Shown piece after piece: positions 8,203 to 12,059 of a DNA stretch of 12,059 nucleotides; position 1 is the stretch's first letter, and every line of letters starts with the position of its first letter. Location: assembly GCA_049602715.1 (NCBI GenBank), contig JBMYRX010000054.1:1-12059 (forward strand), given 5' to 3'. Under the pieces are notes generated by a model. The model searched no databases and was not told the origin of the DNA. It saw only the letters and a list, made by a program, of their open reading frames with translations. This stretch comes from GCA-2697345 sp049602715. Its GTDB lineage: Bacteria; Pseudomonadota; Alphaproteobacteria; Rhodobacterales; Rhodobacteraceae. The position numbers and the translations under genes are program-made.

Positions 8203-8306
8203 ACTTGGCATTGATTAATCCATATGGTGTGGTAATTGCAAGGGCCACAACGGTAAAGTTCAGCATATTTTTCATGTTTGTTTATACAAAATGGTTAGTA
8301 TATAGA

Positions 8307-8317
8307 TTGAGTATAAT
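8307..8317 (+). promoter_or_regulatory. possible -10 region for the 66-residue protein
   Basis: A perfect TATAAT at 8312-8317 lies 28 bases before the start codon at 8346, with TTG just upstream (8307-8309) giving a near-extended -10. No convincing -35 is seen at 16-18 bases. The region is AT-rich, so chance matches are likely. Confidence 0.35.
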
Positions 8318-8345
8318 ATTTTATTTTATTAAAATGGGATGAAAA

Positions 8346-8546
8346 ATGTCAATTAATGACCAAAGCGATGTAGAAGCTAATCTTTCAATTGGGCCAACAT
8401 CACTTGGTATGGTCAGAATCTATATCGAAGGCAACAATATAAGTATACCACTTGATTTTGATCCTGAAGAAGCTGTGGAAATAGCTGAAGAATTGAAAAA
8501 CGCTGTAATAATAGCGAAAAAGATTGATAGAAAATCAAAAAAATAA
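8346..8546 (+). CDS. small conserved alphaproteobacterial protein, DUF6324-like
   Basis: 66 residues, function unknown. The sequence runs SDVEANLSIGPTSLGMVRIYIE (7-28), a beta-rich half, then IPLDFDPEEAVEIAEELKNAV (35-55), an amphipathic helix, and a lysine-rich end. From memory this matches small proteins labelled DUF6324 in Rhodobacterales and relatives. It is soluble and acidic in the middle, with no signal peptide, membrane segment or cysteine. The ATG has GGGA (8336-8339) six bases upstream and a TATAAT at 8312. It stands alone: tRNA-His lies upstream in the other orientation, and the candidate ncRNA starts about 50 bases downstream with its own promoter. Gene-like codon pattern, ribosome site and recognisable family make it a real gene despite its size. 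Confidence 0.8.
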   Translation: MSINDQSDVEANLSIGPTSLGMVRIYIEGNNISIPLDFDPEEAVEIAEELKNAVIIAKKIDRKSKK

Positions 8547-8566
8547 ATCAGATTTAGATCGGATAC

Positions 8567-8593
8567 TTGAAGCTTCGTATCAAATCTTATAAT
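8567..8593 (+). promoter_or_regulatory. promoter of the candidate ncRNA
   Basis: A perfect TATAAT (8588-8593) is preceded by TTGAAG (8567-8572; 15-base spacer; read as CTTGAA the spacer is 16). The expected start, six to eight bases after the -10, is 8600-8601. That is exactly where the terminal stem of the predicted RNA fold begins. Confidence 0.6.
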
Positions 8594-8599
8594 CAAATG

Positions 8600-8768
8600 C
8601 TGACGGCTCTGCCCTTTCTCGTAATTGGAGTAGACATTCCAGTGGCCTTAAGCAATTTCGAGGGAACTGGCTCTGCTCGAACCTTGGTTCGATTATCTGG
8701 TGCCCACCTGTACAAACAGGTCCTCGGGAATAAATCACTCCAACGGCATGTGGTGGTAACCGTCAACC
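8600..8768 (+). ncRNA. candidate free-standing structured RNA, possibly 6S RNA
   Basis: About 168 bases folding into one long interrupted hairpin. Paired segments, outside in: TGACGG (8601-8606) with CCGTCA (8760-8765); TGCC (8610-8613) with GGCA (8745-8748); TTGGAGT (8625-8631) with ACTCCAA (8737-8743); ATTCC (8636-8640) with GGAAT (8727-8731). Inside are two perfect local hairpins: TCGAACC/GGTTCGA (8677-8692) and ACCTGT-ACAA-ACAGGT (8706-8721). A consensus promoter places the start at the terminal stem. The stretch is visibly richer in G and C than its flanks. Length, closing stem, interrupted middle and a hairpin on the 3' side suit 6S RNA, the sigma-70 holoenzyme regulator. I cannot confirm the 6S conserved bases, so function is inference. 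It lacks the GGAAGGAAGC loop of SRP RNA and any tmRNA tag. An overlapping 81-codon frame has only a TTG start within the -35 and no protein-like features. Confidence 0.6.
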
Positions 8769-9047
8769 ATATTTCCTTTTTGGTAAAAACCGGAAAAGCC
8801 CTTAAATCTTAAGATTTTGTTATAAAACTACTAGATTTCTATTTTAGTTACTAAAATCAAATTTTTGCCTTAGAAATGTTTTTGGAGGCGTATATCGGCT
8901 TAACCAGTAAGACCAGTTTTTTTATCTGTTTTAAATAACTTTCATTCGTTCCAAAAACTGTTTTTACTTAAATTTATTAAAGGCGGTGTCCATTCCGGTA
9001 CGATATTGGTGATTAACATAATTATAATAAGTTTAAAAAAATTTTCT
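8769..9047. other. intergenic stretch between ncRNA candidate and nusB; no gene seen
   Basis: No reading frame with a ribosome site and no recognisable RNA. A hairpin follows the candidate RNA: TTTCC-TTTTT / AAAAA-CC-GGAAA (8772-8796). Then comes the 14-base palindrome AAATCTTAAGATTT (8804-8817). Neither has a clean T run, so they are weak candidates for the 3' end of the RNA. The rest is AT-rich, including AAAAACTGTTTTT around 8955, and no good terminator for nusB is visible. Confidence 0.5.
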
Positions 9048-9497
9048 TTACAGGTCTTTAGACATTTGATCTAAAACAGCATTTACTAACTCTAACCCTT
9101 TTATATCGCCTATAAATGCATTTGCTACATCCAAAAATTCAACAATAACTACTTTTGGAGGCGTTATCTTTAAAATGAACTCTGCTCCAGCAGCCCGAAA
9201 AACAGCTCTTAGCATAGGATCTATCCTATCAATAGGCCATCGTGAAACTAAAGCTCTATCGGTTGCTTGATCTATTTTCTTTTGTTCATCAACCGCTACC
9301 TCCAATATTTTTTCAAAGAATAATTTATTACAAGAAGCAAATTCAACAGCGTTGTAAGTCGCACCTATTCTATAATTGATAAATTCTTGTACGACAACTT
9401 TCACAGAAAGCCCGGAGTGCTCCATTTGGAATAATGCCTGCACTGTATAAAAACGTGATGCTGACTTTTTATTAACTTTATTAATTACTAAATTCAC
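9048..9497 (-). CDS. nusB: transcription antitermination factor NusB
   Basis: 149 residues, usual NusB length. NusB binds boxA RNA with ribosomal protein S10 (NusE) and supports antitermination, mainly in rRNA operons. Family segments: SASRFYTVQALFQME (12-26), corresponding to the AR..A.QALYQ N-terminal motif; RIDPMLRAVFRAAGAEF (91-107); and PPKVVIVEFLDVANAF then GLELVNAVLD (113-143). The start is GTG at 9497; AAAGG (9504-9508) sits six bases upstream and no ATG fits, which supports it. It is the last gene of the riboflavin cluster, 48 bases after ribH, an arrangement common in alphaproteobacteria. The mutual dependence is positional, since NusB has no role in riboflavin synthesis. Confidence 0.92.
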   Translation of the reverse strand: MNLVINKVNKKSASRFYTVQALFQMEHSGLSVKVVVQEFINYRIGATYNAVEFASCNKLFFEKILEVAVDEQKKIDQATDRALVSRWPIDRIDPMLRAVFRAAGAEFILKITPPKVVIVEFLDVANAFIGDIKGLELVNAVLDQMSKDL

Positions 9498-9545
9498 AAA
9501 TAACCTTTATTATTAATTTCACCGCTTTGCTAATTGATTAAAAAG

Positions 9546-10025
9546 CTAATTTTCGGTCTTTTCCGTTATATTGCGCTCATAATGTATGAGGCTTAGCACT
9601 GCATGGGCTGCGCCGCCACCTTTATTCATTTGTTTGGGGTTGGCTCTTTTTTCCGCCTGATCTACATTTTCAACCGTTAGTATTCCGTTACCAATATTCG
9701 CTCCTCTGAGCCCTAACAACATCAAACCATTCGAGCTATCAGAACACACAGTATCGTAGTGGCTTGTCTCCCCCCGAATAATACAACCCAGAGCGATAAA
9801 TCCATCATAATTTAGATTTTCATGAGCTAACCGGATTGCTGGTGGTATTTCCAAAGCTCCAGGGACATTAATAAAATCGATACTAGTCTCATACTTTTTA
9901 CATTCGGTCTCTGCTCCCAATATCAGTTGATCACTTATCTCGTTATAGTAAGGTGCTACTACTATTAAAATATTTACTGGTCTATTGAACTTTAGATTTT
10001 GCTGTTTTTGATTAAAATTAATCAT
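9546..10025 (-). CDS. ribH: 6,7-dimethyl-8-ribityllumazine synthase
   Basis: 159 residues from ATG 10025. It condenses 3,4-dihydroxy-2-butanone 4-phosphate with 5-amino-6-ribitylaminouracil to give lumazine, the penultimate riboflavin step; family members form pentamers or 60-mer shells. Key segments: VPGALEIP (54-61) at the substrate pocket, GCIIRGETSHYDTV (80-93) with catalytic H89, and GILTVENVDQAEKRA (114-128). A longer frame reaches TTG 10061 inside the ribB stop region, adding 12 residues. I prefer ATG 10025, ten bases after the ribB stop, because it gives the family length; its ribosome site (GAAAGAAA) is weak. Tight spacing indicates co-transcription and perhaps translational coupling with the upstream ribB-type gene. 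Confidence 0.93.
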   Translation of the reverse strand: MINFNQKQQNLKFNRPVNILIVVAPYYNEISDQLILGAETECKKYETSIDFINVPGALEIPPAIRLAHENLNYDGFIALGCIIRGETSHYDTVCSDSSNGLMLLGLRGANIGNGILTVENVDQAEKRANPKQMNKGGGAAHAVLSLIHYERNITEKTEN

Positions 10026-10035
10026 AGAATTTCTT

Positions 10036-11127
10036 TCATTTAAGTGTTCTCGTTCCAACAATTCTTAATCCATAGGCATCAAGGCCTACCACTTTTGGCG
10101 AGGGTGAGTTTGTAAGTAACTCTATGTCACTAATACCCAGTTCAGCTAAAATTTGTGCACCTAATCCGTATTCTTTTAGAGTAACCGTGGAATTTTCAAG
10201 TTCAGCTGTAGCGGTAGTACTCATATTTCTCAAAAGTACTACAATTCCCCGACCCTCCTCAGCAATGATCTTCATTGCCGTCGATAATGTTGGGATACCG
10301 TTCTCAAGTATTCCAAGAGCGTCTTCAAAAGGATTTAACACATGCATCCTAGTCAATATTTTACTTGTTTTGTCTAATACGCCTTTGGTTAAAACTACAT
10401 GAGTTTCTCCATAGGTTTCATCTTTAAAAGTTCGCATATTCCAATCTCCACCATATATTGAGGAGACAGTCTTGTTTGATAACTCGGTGACTAAGTTATC
10501 GTGTCGTCTCCTGTATGAGATTAGATCACTTATAGTACCTATACGAAGCTCATGATTCTTAGCAAAGTCTATCAAATCCGGTAACCTAGACATTGTACCA
10601 TCATCGTTCATTATCTCACAAATAACCCCAGATGGGTTTAACCCTGCTAATCTAGAAATATCTACAGCCGCTTCTGTGTGGCCTGCCCTTACTAATACTC
10701 CACCATCTCGCGCCCGGAGAGGAAAAACATGGCCTGGTGTAGAAATATCCGAAGACACTCTGTTAGGACCAATCGCTACCGCGACTGTATGCGCCCTGTC
10801 ATGAGCCGATATCCCAGTCGTGACTCCTTCTCGTGCTTCTATAGAGATAGTAAACGCTGTTTCATGCCGTGAAGAGTTATATGACGACATCAACGGTAGT
10901 TTGAGGTGATCTACTCGTTCCCCAGTAAGCGCTAAGCAAATTAACCCTCTACCATACTTTGCCATAAAGTTTATAGCCTCTGGATTTGCCATTTGAGCCG
11001 GTATTACTAAGTCTCCTTCATTCTCTCTATCCTCATGATCGACAAGAACGAACATTTTACCCATCTTTGCATCTTCAATAATTTCTTCAATTGATGATAT
11101 AACCAATCTTGGATCAGTATTTGACAT
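10036..11127 (-). CDS. ribB: 3,4-dihydroxy-2-butanone 4-phosphate synthase with degenerate GTP cyclohydrolase II-like C-terminus (RibBX type)
   Basis: 363 residues, two domains. The N-terminal DHBP synthase (about 7-205) converts ribulose 5-phosphate to DHBP plus formate. Its signatures are intact: DHEDRENEGDL (30-40), TGISAHDRAHT (104-114), PGHVFPLRARDGGVLVRAGHTE (131-152; R and H of the phosphate and metal site) and E171. The C-terminal half (about 210-363) is related to GTP cyclohydrolase II: IAEEGRGIVVLLR (288-300) and KEYGLGAQILAELG (318-331) then NSPSPKVVGLDAYGL. However, the zinc-binding segment is replaced by RMHVLNPFEDALG (260-272), with no cysteine anywhere in this half, and the RQEGRGIGL motif is gone. 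It should therefore not hydrolyse GTP. Such RibBX fusions are described in Proteobacteria. TGGAG sits five bases before the ATG (GGAG core 11133-11136). Middle gene of the rib cluster. Confidence 0.93.
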   Translation of the reverse strand: MSNTDPRLVISSIEEIIEDAKMGKMFVLVDHEDRENEGDLVIPAQMANPEAINFMAKYGRGLICLALTGERVDHLKLPLMSSYNSSRHETAFTISIEAREGVTTGISAHDRAHTVAVAIGPNRVSSDISTPGHVFPLRARDGGVLVRAGHTEAAVDISRLAGLNPSGVICEIMNDDGTMSRLPDLIDFAKNHELRIGTISDLISYRRRHDNLVTELSNKTVSSIYGGDWNMRTFKDETYGETHVVLTKGVLDKTSKILTRMHVLNPFEDALGILENGIPTLSTAMKIIAEEGRGIVVLLRNMSTTATAELENSTVTLKEYGLGAQILAELGISDIELLTNSPSPKVVGLDAYGLRIVGTRTLK

Positions 11128-11175
11128 ATAAACTCCATTAATAAGTAAAATTTGGATTGTACCAAACTAAACAAA

Positions 11176-11772
11176 TTAGTCATATTCTTTTAATCTGGAC
11201 ACATAACGAGCAAGGGTATCTACTTCAAGATTAATCTCATCATTGACCCTTACTGATTTCCAGTTGGTCTGTAGCTTGGTATGAGAAATTAAGTTCACGC
11301 TAAATGAAGATTCATCGACTTCATTGATAGTAAGAGAGGTCCCGTTGAGGCTAACAGATCCTTTCGACGCACAGAATTTTGCCAAAGGTTCAGGTATTTC
11401 AAATTCAACTTTAGTACTATCTCCCTGATCTTCTATTTTCAAAACCTTGACAACTCCGTCAACATGTCCCGAAACAATATGCCCACCTAGCTCATCGCCC
11501 AGCCGCAGGGCTCTTTCTAGATTTAATTCAGTGCCTATTATCCAATGTTGTGTGTTAGTTTTAGATATAGTTTCTGAAGATATTTCAACATCGAAATAGG
11601 TAGTCTCAGTATTTCCACATTCTATTACGGTAAGACATATTCCATTGCAGCATATAGAACAGCCAACATCAATGCTATCCAGATCATAAGAGCATCCGAT
11701 TCTTACCCTTAAATCACCCCTTTGTTCTAGTTCTAGAATCGTGCCAATATCACTAATTATACCAGTAAACAT
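11176..11772 (-). CDS. ribE: riboflavin synthase, alpha subunit
   Basis: 198 residues, typical length. It dismutates two lumazine molecules into riboflavin and 5-amino-6-ribitylaminouracil. The family opening MFTGII is exact. Two lumazine-binding barrel repeats are seen: repeat 1 (1-95) with CNGICLTV (42-49) and LERAL (85-89), and repeat 2 (96-195) with GGHIVSGHVDG (96-106), SLNGTSLTIN (141-150) and EVDTLARYVSRL (183-194). The ATG is preceded by AAAGGAG (11777-11783) at four bases, the strongest ribosome site in the window. It lies 32 bases after ribD and 48 bases before the ribB-type gene, all on the minus strand. The N-terminal repeat is cysteine-rich (C27, C38, C41, C42, C46, C52), which is a little unusual but does not touch known catalytic residues. 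This gene is called ribC or ribE in different naming schemes. Confidence 0.95.
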   Translation of the reverse strand: MFTGIISDIGTILELEQRGDLRVRIGCSYDLDSIDVGCSICCNGICLTVIECGNTETTYFDVEISSETISKTNTQHWIIGTELNLERALRLGDELGGHIVSGHVDGVVKVLKIEDQGDSTKVEFEIPEPLAKFCASKGSVSLNGTSLTINEVDESSFSVNLISHTKLQTNWKSVRVNDEINLEVDTLARYVSRLKEYD

Positions 11773-11804
11773 TTTTCTCCTTTAATCCAATGAAACCTTG
11801 GCCC

Positions 11805-12059
11805 CTATAGCCCTTTCAGTATACTATTATCTCTTTCAACAATCCAAGTATGTAATACGTCATTCCCTAGTTTTTCGGCATTGATACATTTCAAACAGGG
11901 CATATCATTTATTTTTTTTAAACCAAGAGTACCGATACTTGGAAAACCTAGTGAACCAAAAATTTTTCCTCCCGTAAATCCAATTATTCGGTCAATTAAG
12001 TCTTGTTTAATTAGAGTGGCCGCGACTTTTCCTCCCCCTTCACAAAGTATTCGAGTAAG
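11805..12059 (-). CDS. ribD: bifunctional riboflavin deaminase/reductase RibD, C-terminal fragment (runs off the window)
   Basis: The last 84 codons and the TAG stop (11805-11807) of a gene that continues past the right edge. The visible part is the end of the RibD/RibG reductase domain, which reduces the ribosyl side chain of the aminated pyrimidine intermediate with NADPH. Diagnostic segments are ILCEGGGKVAATLIKQDLID (4-23 of the fragment), matching the EGG...A..LL..DLVDE motif of RibD, then GSLGFPSIGTLGL (35-47). The N-terminal cytidine deaminase-like half is outside the window. It is first in the visible cluster, 32 bases before ribE, as in many alphaproteobacteria. The N-terminus, promoter and any FMN riboswitch cannot be judged from here. 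Confidence 0.9.
   Translation of the reverse strand, partial: LTRILCEGGGKVAATLIKQDLIDRIIGFTGGKIFGSLGFPSIGTLGLKKINDMPCLKCINAEKLGNDVLHTWIVERDNSILKGL

Noticed and set aside
8026..8211. Minus-strand frame of 61 codons across the tRNA, containing LAQLVRAPDCGSGG
   Set aside because: This peptide is the classic false translation of a tRNA gene; the sequence is fully explained by tRNA-His.
8600..8768. Candidate RNA as SRP RNA, tmRNA or an FMN riboswitch
   Set aside because: The SRP GGAAGGAAGC loop, a tmRNA tag frame with tRNA-like ends, and the FMN aptamer motifs are all absent; it is also in the wrong place and strand to control the rib genes.
8567..8812. Plus-strand frame of 81 codons beginning with TTG
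   Set aside because: The TTG sits in the -35 element of the candidate RNA promoter, there is no ribosome site, the product has no recognisable features, and the region is better explained by RNA structure.
8876..8938. 20-codon plus-strand frame MFLEAYIGLTSKTSFFICFK
   Set aside because: No ribosome site before the ATG, no conserved features, and too short to separate from chance.
10026..10061. TTG start for ribH at 10061
   Set aside because: It would overlap the ribB coding end and add 12 residues not typical of the family; ATG 10025 gives the usual length.
10124..10402. 92-codon plus-strand frame inside the ribB-type gene
   Set aside because: It is antisense to the conserved RibA-like domain and has no ribosome site or recognisable features.

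Overview
The window reads as chromosomal core sequence of an AT-rich alphaproteobacterium. The riboflavin cluster order ribD-ribE-ribB(X)-ribH-nusB, an alphaproteobacterial RpoH, a tRNA-His without an encoded G-1, and two small proteins resembling families I know mainly from Rhodobacterales and relatives (DUF6476-like and DUF6324-like) all point that way. Low GC and short spacers suggest a streamlined, probably marine, lineage; that last point is inference. I see no insertion sequence, phage gene, CRISPR array or other mobile element.

Layout, left to right. 1-122 is a very AT-rich tail with a possible weak terminator. uvrD (minus strand) ends there and diverges at about 2.55-2.67 kb from an FMN-dependent alpha-hydroxy acid dehydrogenase (plus). 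An M3-family oligoendopeptidase F (plus) follows and converges on rpoH (minus). Upstream of rpoH lies rluD (minus), whose start codon overlaps head-to-head with that of a small membrane protein (plus). tRNA-His (minus) follows, then a 66-residue conserved protein (plus). A stretch of about 500 bases without a credible protein gene (8550-9047) holds a strong candidate for a free-standing structured RNA with its own consensus promoter. From 9048 to the right edge runs the minus-strand cluster ribD(partial)-ribE-ribB(X)-ribH-nusB.

How the genes fit together. The right-hand operon encodes late and early riboflavin steps: RibD reductase domain, riboflavin synthase, DHBP synthase and lumazine synthase, with the antitermination factor NusB last. 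The C-terminal GTP cyclohydrolase II-like half of the RibB protein lacks the zinc cysteines, so the real RibA must be elsewhere. The left half is housekeeping: DNA repair helicase, flavin oxidoreductase, peptidase, heat-shock sigma factor and rRNA pseudouridine synthase.

Most deserving of a second look: the candidate ncRNA at 8600-8768 (possibly 6S RNA, identity unproven), the degenerate RibA half, the overlapping divergent start codons at 7788-7791, the replacement of two FMN-phosphate arginines in the hydroxy acid dehydrogenase, and the tRNA-His acceptor end. I found no clearly new multi-gene system.
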